A stretch of 64,000 nucleotides of DNA from Macrobrachium rosenbergii. Taxonomy: Eukaryota > Arthropoda > Malacostraca > Decapoda > Palaemonidae. Shown one piece after another: positions 35,940 to 49,230 of the stretch (positions are counted from its first letter, which is position 1; the number at the start of each line of letters is the position of its first letter). The position numbers were made by a program, and so were the translations under genes. The notes beneath the pieces were generated by a model, which saw only the letters and a program-made list of their open reading frames with translations, had not been told where the DNA came from and made no database searches. Location: positions 48,662,727-48,726,726 of the forward strand of contig NC_089781.1 of assembly GCF_040412425.1 (NCBI RefSeq). Direction: 5' to 3'.

Positions 35940-37165
35940 CAGCGAAAAGTTTTTTTTAAAAATTCACCAAAAATCGAAATATTGTACTAGAGACTTTCCG
36001 TTTGTTGCAAAATTAAGGTAAATGATTGATTGTTACTAGAATGTAAGAATTTTGGCCTACAGTTGCGTTTTTCGAGCATTTGGTCGAGTCAAAGTTGACC
36101 GAATGTTAAAATTTTGTCAGTTATCGTGATTTAAATGAAAATATTACAAAACTGTGAAGAGTTAAAGGAATGACTTATTTTTTGTTGTATTCTACATGAA
36201 ATTGCGCACATTTTGATGTATAACACTTTATGTAACGAATAATATAAAACGGCGAAAAAATTACGGCAAGTTGACTCAAGAAATGCAAGGATTTTCAGCG
36301 GAGTCCGCGCGCGCGGAGCGAAGGGAAAAGTTTATTTCAAAAATTCACCAAAAGTCGAAATATTGTGCTAGAGACTTTCCGTTTGTTGCAAAATGAGGGT
36401 AAATGATTGATTGTTACTAGAATGTAAGAATTTTGGCCTACGGATGCGTTTTTCGAGCATTTCGGTCGAGTCAAAGTTGACCGAATGTTAAAATTTTGTC
36501 AGTTATCGTGATTTAAATGAAAATATTACAAAACTGTGAAGAGTTAAAGGAATGACTTATTTTTTGCTGTATTCTACATGAAATTGCGCATATTTTGATG
36601 TATAACACTTTATGTAACGAATAATATAAAACGGCGAAAAAATTACGGCAAGTTGACTCAAGAAATGCAAGGATTTTCAGCGGAGTCCGCGCGCGCGGAG
36701 CGAAGGAAACAGTTTTTTCAAAAATTCACCAAAAATCGAAATATTGTGCTAGAGACTTTCCGTTTGTTGCAAAATGAAGGTAAATGATTGATTGTTACTA
36801 GAATGTACGAAATTTGGCCTACGGTTGCGTTTTTCGAGCATTTCGGTCGAGTCAAAGTTGACCGAATGTTAAAATTTTGTCAGTTATCGTGATTTCAATG
36901 AAAATATTACAAAACTGTGATGAGCTAAAGGAATTATTTATTTTTTGTTGTATTCTACATGAAATTGCGCACATTTTGATGTATAACACTTTATGTAACG
37001 AATAATATAAAACAGCGAAAAAATTACGGCAAGTAGACTCAAGAAATGACAGGATTTTCAGCGGAGTCCGCGCACGCGGAGCGGAGGAAAAAGTTTTTTT
37101 CAAAAATTCACCAAAAATCGAAATATTGTGCTAGAGACTTTCCGTTTGTTGCAAAATGAAGGTAA
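35940..37165. repeat. ~380-bp tandem repeat inside the piggyBac element
   Basis: Units start at about 35965, 36345, 36722 and 37100, each with AAAATTCACCAAAAATCGAA, TGCTAGAGACTTTCCGTTTG and a GAGTCAAAGTTGACCGAATG phrase. GC-rich GTCCGCGCGCGCGGAGC occurs between units. The last copy is cut by a (TA)n tract at 37172-37267. An AT-rich, scrambled relative of the unit spans 34860-35940. Confidence 0.9.
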
Positions 37166-37171
37166 AGGATT

Positions 37172-37197
37172 GAATATATATATATACATATATATAT

Positions 37198-37267
<70 letters not shown>
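37172..37267. repeat. (TA)n microsatellite within the piggyBac element
   Basis: The run replaces the expected continuation of the fourth 380-bp unit immediately after GGATTGAATAT, so it expanded inside the transposon. Confidence 0.95.
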
Positions 37268-37272
<5 letters not shown>

Positions 37273-37622
37273 AATATACACACTACATATATATAGACAT
37301 TCATACATACACACATATAAATTATATTGTTTTTACTTTGTTACGAAAACATAACTAAAAGGAATGGTTGTGAAAAAACTTTGTTTTTGCATAAAACGAA
37401 ATAATATACAAAACACCAATGAATACAGATATATAAAAACTTGTAATAAATATACAACTAAAAACAAATTCAATGCAGAATACTCACTCGTAATCCTGAC
37501 TCTTCGTTCTGTTCTTGTTTTCTCCCTCCTCCATTGAAGAGTCTTGCATTTTTTTCCTCCCGACATGACGAGGCACAAGCGGAGGAGGGAGACGCGCGCC
37601 CTTACTGCTGGTGGGCCGCACT

Positions 37623-39977
37623 TCAGCGGCTCGCTGCGCCCTCCGGTGTCGCTCGGGCAGGCGCACTCCAGTATATAACTGCATTGTGGTATTTGTGGTT
37701 ACACTCCTCGAACCTGCAAAGTGCTACCTTGCAGGTGCGACACACGTACCGGCTGTCTCTCCTTTTGCCATTCATATGGCACACCCGGCACCGTTTCTGT
37801 TTGCCCCCTTCTATGAGCTCCAGTGTGTGATCTCCTGGCTGCAGCCGACACACAGGGTCGACTACCAGATGGGACACTGGAATGCGAGGGGCGGCGGCAT
37901 CTTCAACGGCGGCGTCATCATCAAGGTCGGCGGCAGCAGGGGCGGCGTCGGCAGGATCAGGAATTCTGAGGTTGGGCCACCTAGCGACATCTGCCCTTTC
38001 CTCCCGGGGCAGAGCTGGAGCATGGGGCAGGGGGGCGGCGTTGGAAGGCCACTCCTCTGGGTCGAAGTTTATGAGGGCATTCCCAGCCACCTCAAGAAAC
38101 TGGATGTGGGTCAACCTCCGAGCGTCTGAATTATACCCACAGTAAATGATGTAGGCATTCTGGAGGGCCAACTGAAGGAGGTATTTGACGAGCTTCTGTG
38201 TCCACCTCCTGGTTCTCCTGGCGAAGGGATAATACTGGAAGAGTTGATCAAAGAGATCAACTCCTCCCATGTGCCTGTTGTAGTGCCCGATGACAGTAGG
38301 GCGCTGGACACAAAACTCCTCATATGTAAGTCGGCCCTGCCGGCGTGTCTTCTTCCGCTAAATGGCCTCTTCTTGGATGGGCTCATGACTCCTCGTAATC
38401 ATGGGCACGAGTCGGACCCCCTTCCAACAGATGACGAAGACATCTCCCTTCCGCCGCCACTCTGTCTCTCCTCTTGCCAGATGTTGCGGGTGACTAGCAA
38501 ACCTCTTGAGGACATTGGGCCCCACGCACCAACCGGCGGGGTACCACTGACGTGCACACCTGCTTCATACAGTTCCTGGGCCAGGGATACCGAGTTATAA
38601 TAATTATCCATAAACAGGTGGTATCCTGGTTACGGAAACGATTCACAAGACCAAAGACAGTGTCACGCAGCGTGGAGAAGACCCCAGAATACACCAAGAA
38701 GTCCACGACGTATCCAGTGTTGGCTTCAGTAATGAAAAATAACTTTACACCATATTTCTTTGGCTTCTTGGGGTTGTACACTTTTATACTTAGACGCCCT
38801 TTGTATGGCATCATACCCTCATCCAAAGAAAGGTTCTTGGAAGGAACTACGAGAGTCTGGCACCGTTCACGAATGAACTCCAACACTGGGCGGACTAAGA
38901 TGAGGCGGTCGGGGTTATTCCGGGGTATAGCCCTTCGGTTGAAGGCGTTGAAATACCTGTCCAACGCCAGGAAACTATCACGGGCCATAATGCCGGCCAC
39001 ATTGGGCGTACTTAAAAAAAAATCCCGCCTCCAATATTGCCTGACGGCGGCAGCAGGCATCATTCCAAAAAATATGTGGAGCCCCAAAAAATGTGCCATG
39101 TCCGTGAGGTTGCAGCCCCGCCAGCGATACGACAACGTCGTCTGCAGTTCCTCACGGCAGTACCGAGCGTAATCTGCCGTCTCCGCAACAAGGAATTCCA
39201 GCAATTCCCGCGTCAGGAAAAGCTGAATGAACCCCAGTGTAGTGAGAGGCACAGGGACAGTCAGTCCAGGTACTGTCGTGAATGGGTGCATGTTAGGTGG
39301 GGTGGGGTCCTCCAACCACCCCTCATCACTTTCGGACGAACGGCCTTCACCTGAGCTGCCGCGACGTTGCGACCTTCTACGGGTTTGCGCTCGTGCACGT
39401 GCACGGGCACGTCTTCGCACTCCCGCACTCCCACACTCCCAGCTGGGCCGTCTCCTTCACTTTCGCCATCACTTTCGGTATCGTCCCCACCAGCCACAAT
39501 CGGGGCATCCTCCTCCTCCTCCAACTCAGACTCTCCCTCATATGCACTAAAACCACTAAATTCTAGTTCGCTTTCCTCCTGTGGATCCCGTACGGACATT
39601 GGGGGCAAATACTCGTCATCACTTACATCAGGCGTGATGTCCTCATCGCTCGATGACCAGCTGCCACCGAAATCAGGACTTCCCACCTGCTCTCGATCGA
39701 GCTCCGACAAGTACTCGTCGATGTCCTTCTGTTGGAGGCCTCCCAAATGCTTTCGGATGCCCCTCAGGACACCCCGATGCTTCCTAGGGGTCGTAAGAGG
39801 CACGGGATGTGGTCCTTGGTCGCCATAGGTCACACGTGGGCGAACAACACGCCGCTGAGAAGCTGGGTCACTTTGGCTGCTGGTTCCTTCTCCAGCATCC
39901 CAGTCTAAAACTCGCCTCACACGCTCACTTCCGACAGGCAGTATGCGCCTTTCACGGTCCTGACGGCTTTGTGACAT
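37623..39977 (-). pseudogene. piggyBac transposase pseudogene
   Basis: The probable start is Met at 39977 (MSQSRQDRERR). An acidic N-terminal region runs to about 39400, where the frame shifts. 39420-38620 has the transposase body: FLGLHIFFGMMPAAAVRQYW, then KNLSLDEGMMPYKGR with the first catalytic Asp (38821-38823). A shift near 38630 precedes LFMDNYYNSVSL (second Asp, 38606-38608). Another shift near 38450 and an in-frame TAG near 38360 precede GGVDLFDQLFQYYPF (third Asp, 38256-38258). The C terminus has a Cys-rich zinc domain, CRVCHMNGKRR, CRTCKVALC, then CNHKYH (about 37690-37800). All three Asp and the Cys-rich tail survive, but three frameshifts and a stop silence it. Confidence 0.92.
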
Positions 39978-40336
39978 CTCTGCAAACGTCCTGTTGCAGC
40001 ACGAATACGTAAACACTCGCCAAAGTTCTGCAAAACACGTCTGCGTCAAAATATCGCTCCCGCAAGGTGCGGCGCTGATGCAGTCTGATGAGAGAAGGAG
40101 GGAATTCGCGCATGTGCGTCTGGGTGACGCTCCGAAACAAAACAACAGCTGGATCCGTGAACTCCCAGCATCCCTCAAGGCGCGTGATTTGAAACCTTCC
40201 ACAAACTAGGCCTATAATTATTTTTCCGCGAATATTTAAAAAAAGCATTTTCAGTCAACGTCTGCGACGTCCACTAGGCATACGACAGACAATTTTAGTC
40301 GACGTCTCAGACGTCCATTAGGCGTTTAAGGGTTAA

Positions 40337-40814
40337 TTTTGTATTTACTATAATGCTGCTTTAACATAATAACATTAGAGATATATGACTTTAACTTGCA
40401 GCACAATGTAAACTACATAAAGTCCAATTTAAAAATCAGGGATATGTACTTTGCTTTTTATTTACTTGCAGAATCAATTATTTTTCTAAAATGTAATGTT
40501 ACCACAAAAGGGAAGCAGAGAGTTATCAGTTTGTTCAGTTGAGTTCACTTAGTTGATGACATTTCCATCCAATCCAAAGTGCAACTGTCAACTTTGTGGG
40601 GGAGCTGTTAAGTGGGAATCTACTTCTGAAAGCAAACCCAAACCTCCAAGCTATGTTTCACCCAAAAATAACAATTTCACACTGATACCTAGCTGAGGAG
40701 GGCGTGAGAAACTCAGCCCCTATGTAAATTTCTCTCCATGCTCTAATTTTGGTGCATCTGCTTGAATTACCTCTTTTCAGATAAAAGACAAATGGAGACA
40801 AATCATGCCAAAAA
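40337..40814. other. No gene; left flank of interspersed repeat copy 2
   Basis: AT-rich non-coding sequence. The minus-strand open frame of the following repeat runs into it as far as 40658, but the extra residues are not shared with the other copy. Confidence 0.5.
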
Positions 40815-41226
40815 TCTGCCAGAAATGTTGAGTTCCCCATAAAAACTGGCAAACATGGGTTGCCAGAAGTCACCAGGATTTTGGGAAAGATCCTAACATA
40901 GAAAACGAGGGCAAGACCATCATTCTTGCAACGGCAGTGACCTCTGGGAGGAGCAAGAAAATAAGCCTCCGAGGTCATATAAGGCAAGAACCATCGGCCA
41001 TCACTCTCAGAACATCCCCATCTGTAGATCGACATACTACCCCCTTGCATGGCCCCTTTATTGAGTTGACCCCTCCACATGGTCACCTTTCGACCACCCA
41101 GTCGCATTACCTGTGCATTTTCCCACTAAACTCATCCCTCCAGAACTGTTGAAATTCAACGAGGCCCCTCCATCGCTCCGTTATAAGGTAACGTCCTGAC
41201 TAGAGGTTTTTCAACAGTCACGTATC
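40815..41226 (-). repeat. Unclassified interspersed repeat, copy 2
   Basis: Direct-orientation match to 26460-26873, including the MRLGGRKVTMWRGQL frame. The left boundary here is unique sequence, whereas in copy 1 it is (TA)n. The right boundary here is (TA)n, whereas in copy 1 the match fades into unique sequence. Confidence 0.85.
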
Positions 41227-42461
<1,235 letters not shown>

Positions 42462-43463
42462 CAGTAGAACCCCGGTCCTCGACTGTACTAGAACTCAAAA
42501 TAATCGGATTTCAACATGAAATGTTGAGTAAATTTTGCGTCGGAGTTCAAACAACAAACCGGAATCCGACCCGATGAATCATATGATATTTGTAGAAAAA
42601 AGAGTTTCGGGCGGCTGCCGCTAGTTGGTGTTGTTGGTGGCGTTTTTCCCATGCTTATTTAAAAGCATTTAAAGCTCACACATGCTGCTGCTGCTGCTGT
42701 TGAAAAACAAGCCATATTATCACATTAAATTAATAATACAGTATTTATAAACCGAATTACTGTATGTCTGTTATCATAAAAAATTTCCAAAATTACGTCG
42801 GAACCTGGCAGCCTGTGGCAGATATAAACAAACCATAGCGCCACCCTGGTAGTGTATCGCGGTACTAATTACTTAAACATTCAGAATGTTTACGTAATTA
42901 GTACCGTGATACACCACCAGGGCGGCGCTATGATTTGTTTATATCTGCCACAAGCTGCCGAGTTCTGACGTAATTTCGGAAATTTTTCTTAATTTTATGA
43001 TAACAGACATACAGTAATTCGGTTTATAAATACTGTATTATTAATTTAATGTGATAATATGGCTTGTTTTTCAATGTTATCATTATTAACAACAGTTTTC
43101 ATGTGTACCTGTTACAGTACATTCTGGTAGTGCCTATAGGCTACTTAGCCTAGCCTATGGCTCTCGGTATATCATCGGTAATACGGCCGCATTGGTCATA
43201 GGCCAACTTTTTTGATACAGTATGCATTTAAAAATGTAAAAAGTGCTTCTGATACGGTAAGTTATTCAACTCTGAACCTATTTAATTGTAATTTGTGTAA
43301 AGTTTTGTATAAAAAGGCAAGGTTGGGGTAAAGACTGGTGGTCAGGAATGGATTAATCCATTTTCAGTTATTTCTTATGGGAGAAATTAACTCAGAATTC
43401 GACAAAATCGAATCTCGACACTTCTTCTGGAACGAATTAGCGTCGAGAACCAAGGTTCTACTG
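42462..43463. mobile_element. Foldback MITE with pogo/Tigger-like ends, copy 1
   Basis: The left end CAGTAGAACCCCGGTCCTCG is the inverse of the right end ...GTCGAGAACCAAGGTTCTACTG, and TA lies on both sides (42460-42461, 43464-43465). Such CAGTAGAACC termini and TA duplications are typical of pogo/Tigger-type Tc1-mariner relatives. The interior folds back around about 42883 (AAACATTC/GAATGTTT), with arms of roughly 200 bp. No coding sequence is present. A (CTG)n run lies at about 42683-42699. Confidence 0.85.
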
Positions 43464-43465
43464 TA

Positions 43466-43862
43466 TATATATATATAAAATTATAAATAATAAGTTCTCA
43501 CGTGAAAATAAAAGGGAGTGGAACCAAGACTTTCAACATTATTCCAAAGTCATCTTCAGGGTACCCTGGAGATTGATTGCTTAATTGATTATGAAATTTA
43601 GGTCTCGAAGACCAAGCGCTGGGACCCATCAGGAATATTCAGTGCCATAATGAAGGTAAAATTTATTTAATGATATGATTGATAATGAATAGGTGAATGA
43701 TGACATACTAGTAAAATTCAGTGTTAACATACGAACGTAAAAAAATGAAGAATGATGATTAGATAGAACCAACAAAATATAAGTATATATTAAACTTTTA
43801 TATTCAAAATATATACTGAGTATAAGAATAAATGACTAAACTCTTTATTATATATACTGAAA
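43466..43862. other. No gene; possible retroelement 3' tail
   Basis: AT-rich sequence between the MITE and the LINE. The phrase AGCGCTGGGACCCATCAGGA near 43617 resembles a widespread decapod dispersed repeat as I remember it, which is weak evidence. Confidence 0.3.
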
Positions 43863-46800
43863 TCATATCTTATTAAAAACACCACATTCTTTCAGATAAT
43901 TCATAAGGTTATTTACCGCAACGTCATCATTTAAAATTTCTAAAATAGTCTTCCCAGTTAGTAAGTACTTTGCCCTAAGGCGATTAAACATAGGACAGTG
44001 CACCAGCATGTGCTTAACGGATAGTTGACCACCACAGTGAGCACAAACTGGGACTCTGGTTCCCTCTAAAACATAGCTATGAGTGAAGCGGGTATGGCCA
44101 ATCCTAAGCCGTGTTAGGATGATCTCAAATCTTCTGTTACAATTAAAACCCAAACTCCAAAAATCGATATTTTTTCTAATGTTTCTGTACTTCCTTTTTG
44201 TGGATAAAATGGGGGAAGTCCATCTCTGCTGCCACTTTGTACAAATGTATCGTCTGATGACTGGACACATCTCCAAATGTGGCACCTTGTTAGTTAAGAA
44301 ATCACATCTTGCAGCATCCTTTGCTTTACTATCAGCCAGTTCATTCCCTTCTAGACCAGTGGCCCCAGGAATCCAAGAAAACTTTAATGATTTGTGGCGG
44401 ACAGAAAGATAAAAAAAAAAGCCATTCCTGAGCTTTCGAATTAAGGGATGGGTAGGGTTAAACTTCTTTAGGGCTTCTAAAACACTCCTTCAGTCACTGT
44501 ATATTACTGTGGATTTAAATTTCTTATCAGATGCAAGATTTAAATCATCAACTATGGACGTTGCTTCAGCAGTGAAAATGGATGAGGAGTCTGGCAACTT
44601 TTCTATATATGATTTCCCCTCACACACCACTGCACATCCTACACCATCTTCCGATTTTGATCTGTCAGTATAGATTTTCCTGTCATTTATATGCCTCTCA
44701 TCATGCTCCAAAAACTTGTTTCTGACCTCTTCTCCCAGACAATCTTTCTTCTTTGTCTCTTTAATGCAGACATCTATTGCTGGAATAAACCATGGAGGGA
44801 TAGCAGGATGTTTAACTTGTAGGATCTTCTGCGTTTTTATGCTTTCATCCTCCAGTTCACCCAGCTGTCTGATTTGAAATGGTATTGAAGATCTGGATCC
44901 AAAAAGACTTGAGTCACACTGTTTTAATATCCCAAAAGAAGGATTCTCCTTCGAGCTTTTCAGCCACATGGTGTATCTCAGACCTAGCTTATGCCTCATT
45001 AAGTCCAGTGGTAACTGATGGGAGTCTACATAAATACTTTCAATGGGTGAAGTTCTACAAGCTCCAGTGCAGATCCTTAGCCCCATATTATGCACAGAGT
45101 CCAACTCCTTAAGTTTAGTCTTTGAAACAGATGAGTACACTTGGCAGCCATAGTCTAACTTAGATAAACATACTGCATTATAAAGCCTTAACAATGATTT
45201 CTTATCAGGACCCCAATTAAAACTACTTACTACTTTTAAAATATTTAGTGATCTCTTCACTTTCACTTTTCATCAAAGACCATTTCTAAAAAATTTTACT
45301 TCACTACAGTAAGGTAAAATAATTCCATTTAAGGTAGAGTTGGAATGGTTTCCTTAGTTCGGCACCTGCAGAACCGAACGGCGACAGTTTTAGATTCAGA
45401 AAATCGAAACCTTTGTTCATTAGCCCACTTGCTTACTTTATCAATGGCTCTTTGCATGAACCTGCTAGTAGATGCTGCATCATAGTTTGTGCAGTACAGA
45501 GCCAAATCATCTACAAATAAAGAGCCTTTTACTGGAGATGATATCTTTTCTAATACTTCATTAATGGCAATAGCAAAGAGGGTGACACTACGGACACTAC
45601 ACTGAGGAACTCCCTCGTCTTGTAAGGAAGGCCGTGATGCATGATTCCCAACTCTTGCCTTTATATATCTTTCTGATAAAAACGAATTTATAAATCTGAT
45701 AATTTTTCTTTTAATGCCAATCATATACATCTTTTTTATAAGACCATAGCGCCATGTGGTATCATATGCCTTTTCCAAATCAAAGAAAAATCCTATTGTT
45801 TGGCTCTGTTTAGCAAAACCTTGTTGTATTTGGTTTGAGAGCCTGATCAAGGGATCTAAAGTAGATCTACTTTTAAGAAAGCCAAACTGGAATGGAGAAA
45901 GCAATTTATTTGTTTCTAAGTGCCATACAAATCTGGTGTTATTCATCTTTTCCATCAGCTTACAAACACAACTGGTGAGAGCTATTGGTCAGGAGCTGGT
46001 GGGTAAAGCAGGATCCTTGTTTGGTTTCTTCATAGGGAGGATTAATGATAATTTCTGGCTCTTAGGAATAATGCCAGTTTCCCAGATTTCATTTATTATA
46101 TCTAAGAAAAATTTGTTTGACTTTTCTGGGAGATGTTTCAGCATTTCATAAAGTATTTTATCTTCACCAGGGGCTGATGGTTTGCTATTCTGCAAGGCAT
46201 CTTTGAGTTCCTGCAGTGTAAATTTTGCATTATATGGTTCAAAATTATTTTCACTTAAATCGAGAGAAATCTGGGCATTTCTAATGTCTTGGAATTTTTC
46301 ACTACTCGATATTCTCGAGAAATGTTCTCCTAATTTTTCTGCGACCCTCTCTAGTTGGGTGATTAGGTCACCATTTATCTTAAGGGTAAGGGTAAGCAGA
46401 GGTTCTGGGACAAACTTGCCATTTAGTTTTTTAACTTTCTTCCAAATCATTTTGAATGGTGTTTTTGAGCTAATGCTTTAATGTAGTACATCCATGACTC
46501 TCTTTTTGCTTTTTTAAAATATTAATTTTGCTTGGCCACAGCACGTTGGTAAATAACTTTGGCTTGGGCAGTTCCACTCCTCTTATACTTTTTGTAGCAT
46601 TTTCTACTGATCTTTCTCATACTACTGCAGGTTTTGTTCCACCAAGGTAGAGGCAATTGCACTGTTGATAGTGGTGTCATTGAAGTAATTATAAGCCTCC
46701 AAGATGGATGGAAATGATTTTACATTCTTGTCCTTGAGAACAGACTCACTAAATTTCTTCCAGTCTGCTTCATCTATCTTCCATTTGGGAGAGTAGGAGG
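43863..46800 (-). pseudogene. 5'-truncated Jockey-type LINE (RT and RNase H)
   Basis: Read leftwards, the linker after the endonuclease starts near 46795 (PKWKIDEADWKKFSESVL), then 46450-45989 gives the RT N-terminal part (KLNGKFVPEPLLTL, APGEDKILYEMLKHLP). 45955-45329 gives the palm, with FGFLKSRSTLDPL, FFFDLEKAYDTTW and FVDDLALY (45501-45518). 45266-44490 and on to 43863 gives the thumb and an RNase H domain (RKIYTDRSKSEDGVGCAVV, IFTAEA, VIYSD), with a stop after YSD. The C-terminal CAHCGGQLSVKHMLVHCPMF knuckle lies near 44060-43980. The endonuclease is absent, consistent with 5' truncation during target-primed insertion. Frames change three or more times. Confidence 0.92.
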
Positions 46801-47099
46801 CCAGATAGGCTACCAGGAAAAGCCTAACCTTGCACTAGGCAGGGCTAGGACAGGGATGTTAACCAGAAATAATAAATAATTAACCACCATTACTAAATAT
46901 ATACACTAGACATAAAATCAGCTTGTGCTTGGCACGTAGCCTAACCAACAAAGCGACAGGAAGTAAACAGATAGGACTGTACCTGACGCCCCGCGGTAAT
47001 AATAATAAGATTTTAAAAATATAATAAAACATGACATCAAGCACAAACATAATAATAAATCTATAACTGACCAATGGGGAAACATCCTGGGGAGATACC
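46801..47099. other. Unassigned spacer, perhaps interior of the minus-strand DIRS fragment
   Basis: No conserved protein is seen. It continues the leader region of the minus-strand DIRS-like fragment, and its left part may be flank of the LINE. Confidence 0.3.
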
Positions 47100-47823
47100 T
47101 AAGCGGGAAATACTACGGGAACCCTAAATGTAAGAACCCCTATGATGGGAAGTTCTACGAAATTAACATTAGAGGATACCCCAAAGACCCAACCCAGGCA
47201 AGACCACCAGGATGAATCCTAGGGGGATGACGATAAGCAATGTAATCGACCAAGAGAAACCCAAACAGAACAAGCTGGACGGGCGTACCTCGCGGTCGAC
47301 ATGGCTGACAAGGGGACGCCGCAGCGACCCAACAAAAACCACATATAATATATAAATATGGGCTAAAACAGCCAAACTTATCATAAAAACCCCATAAGAA
47401 GATAGTACTTAACTTGGAAACAGTAAAGGTGCTTGACGACATGGTGAAATAAAGGCAAAATACGCCAAAAAACACAAGCCACAAACAAAACAGTGATCAA
47501 ATCACGTGCTAGAAATGGAATGAGTTCAGATGGCGCTGGGGTCGCCGCTTGGCAGGCAGGTGAGTGTGGGAGCTAGTACGGCTCTCCGCTCTTCCGAGGG
47601 GTTTTGCCATTGGGATATCTTTCGAGTGTGGTTCTGTGGTTGTGATTCCTTCACTCACCCTTGCTTATACCGACGTCTTCATTATAGAAGACGCTTTTCG
47701 ATCTGGGGTAGTAACTCCAGCATTCCTGAAAGCTTTTTCTCTGGTATATTTAGCAATATTTATACCTAGAAATTCGTGTTAGTATGGAATTTCGCCGGGT
47801 GACACAGGGACGAGCTCAGAAAA
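47100..47823 (-). mobile_element. 5' end of a second DIRS-type element, head-to-head with the main one
   Basis: 47540-47823 matches the left terminal repeat at 48104-48400 in reverse orientation, with considerable divergence (CTTATACCGAC, AAGCTTTTTCTCTGGTATA, CGCCGGGTGACACAGGGACGAGC). Further left on the minus strand, the sequence after the repeat also matches the leader of the main element, including an ATG at 47442 that starts MSSSTFTVSKLSTI versus MSSHPEFPPSKLSTI on the other copy. The rest of this element is not recognisable, so it is 3'-truncated or replaced. Confidence 0.75.
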
Positions 47824-48103
47824 TATATATAGTGTATAATATATATAGTGTGCTGATTGAGTGGTTCATGTTATTGGCCCTGTTCAGTTTTGCTTTTCTT
47901 GTATTAACGTAATTCATTTTTTCTTTGCTTTTGGTTTTGTTGTCAGATATCAACATAACTTTGTAAAATCTTTTGACATTTGTATAGTTTTGTTTTCCAT
48001 TTAGTTATTTAATCACCTTGTTTAGGTGGTGGTTTGCTGTTAACCATCTTTGGGCACTCCCATTGGTTTGTATGTTTTTCTTCTATTTTCATATTCGCAA
48101 TCA

Positions 48104-48400
48104 TTTCTGGGCTTGACCTGTGTCACCAGGTGAAATTATCCATTAGCACTAATTTCAAGGTATAAGTATTGCTAAGTATACCAGAGAAAAAGCTAATCAC
48201 AATGCCAGGGTTACGACCCCTGGATCAAGCGCCATTAGATGGTGTCGGTATACACAAGGGTGAGTGGTTGCCACTACCACAGGCCTCCGTCCTATAGAAC
48301 TCTCCAATCTCAAAACCCCGAGAAGTGAGGGGCCGTTGCAAACCTCATCCTCTGCACCCAGCCAACCACCACCCCTGCCGCCATCTTGTAAACATTCCAA
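48104..48400 (+). repeat. Left inverted terminal repeat of the DIRS element
   Basis: It begins TTTCTGGGCTTGACCTGTGT and ends near GCCGCCATCTTGTAAACATT. It matches the reverse complement of 56058-56335 with few differences. The outer ~35 bp differ from the outer end of the right repeat, as in other DIRS elements. Confidence 0.92.
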
Positions 48401-48471
48401 TTTAGCACACTTTCAGATTCACACCGTGTTTTTTCTTGGTGTCGTGTTTTTGGGTTTTTTACTGTTTCGGC

Positions 48472-48630
48472 ATGTCTTCCCACCCAGAATTCCCACCATC
48501 TAAGTTGAGTACCATTTCCTTTTGGTTTTTTATTACAGAGGCATTTAATTTGACTGTTCATATATTGTTTATCAGGTTAAATAATGCTACGCAGCCGGGC
48601 GTGGACTGTGTCTGCCTCTGCCATGCTTGA
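48472..48630 (+). CDS. Short leader ORF of the DIRS element
   Basis: ATG at 48472 begins MSSHPEFPPSKLSTISFW and runs 53 codons. The first 15 residues are conserved in the diverged opposite-strand element (47442 leftwards, MSSSTFTVSKLSTIFLW), which suggests selection on the peptide or on overlapping sequence. It could be a first coding exon spliced to gag, since an AG acceptor lies directly before the gag ATG at 50418, but no clear donor was identified. Function unknown. Confidence 0.4.
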   Translation: MSSHPEFPPSKLSTISFWFFITEAFNLTVHILFIRLNNATQPGVDCVCLCHA

Positions 48631-49230
48631 CCCTCAGTCTTCGCATGTTATTAGCAGGAAGTTCTGCTAGTTTTTATCCATGCTCCATTCCTTTGGAGCC
48701 TTATTTGTAGAAATTACCATTTCGCTGATAGGAGGCTAGGGAGCCCGTATCTGACTGATCTAGGCTAGGGATGGAGGTATTCCCCTCCCCCTTTTTCTGA
48801 TCATAAATTTCTCCCTTTTCCACTGGTTTCCTTCCTCCACCAGCGAATTGGTACCTTCTAGATGGTGGTATTGTTATGCTCATGATCACAACTGATGTGT
48901 ACGCGGATGGATGACATGTCTATTCTTGGATTAGTTTATATGTGATTCAGTGTCAGAGGCGGCCATCTTGGGTATCCCCGCTTCCCGTACATCGGTTGTT
49001 GTTTGGCCCTCTCTGCCGCTGAGTCAATTTTGTATTCATAAGTATATATCTTTAAGTATATATAATTTTAAAACTTTTCATCAAATGGTCCCCCCTTTTA
49101 TGTTAGTACTCTTGATGTCAGGTAGTTTATTCGATTAGGTTTAGCCTAGCCTACTCGACCGTACCGTAATTGGTTTCGGAGAGTTAGGCTGGACAGGATA
49201 GGCGCCTTTCACGATGCTCATGCTACCTAG

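Larger units (their letters stand above)
34718..40332 (-). mobile_element. piggyBac-family element, full length, TTAA-flanked
   Basis: TTAA at 34714-34717 and 40333-40336 flanks a 5615-bp unit beginning CCCTTTAACGCC and ending GGCGTTTAAGGG, imperfect inverted termini. The left part holds AT-rich sequence and ~380-bp tandem repeats, and the right part a minus-strand transposase gene. TTAA targets and a DDE_Tnp_1_7 transposase define piggyBac. Its internal repeats and ends match the shorter elements at 1-993 and 27145-28967. The transposase is frameshifted, so this copy is no longer autonomous. Confidence 0.95.

Noticed and set aside
37534..39566. Plus-strand frames opposite the piggyBac transposase
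   Set aside because: Antisense shadows in GC-richer sequence; the minus strand has the catalytic Asp motifs.
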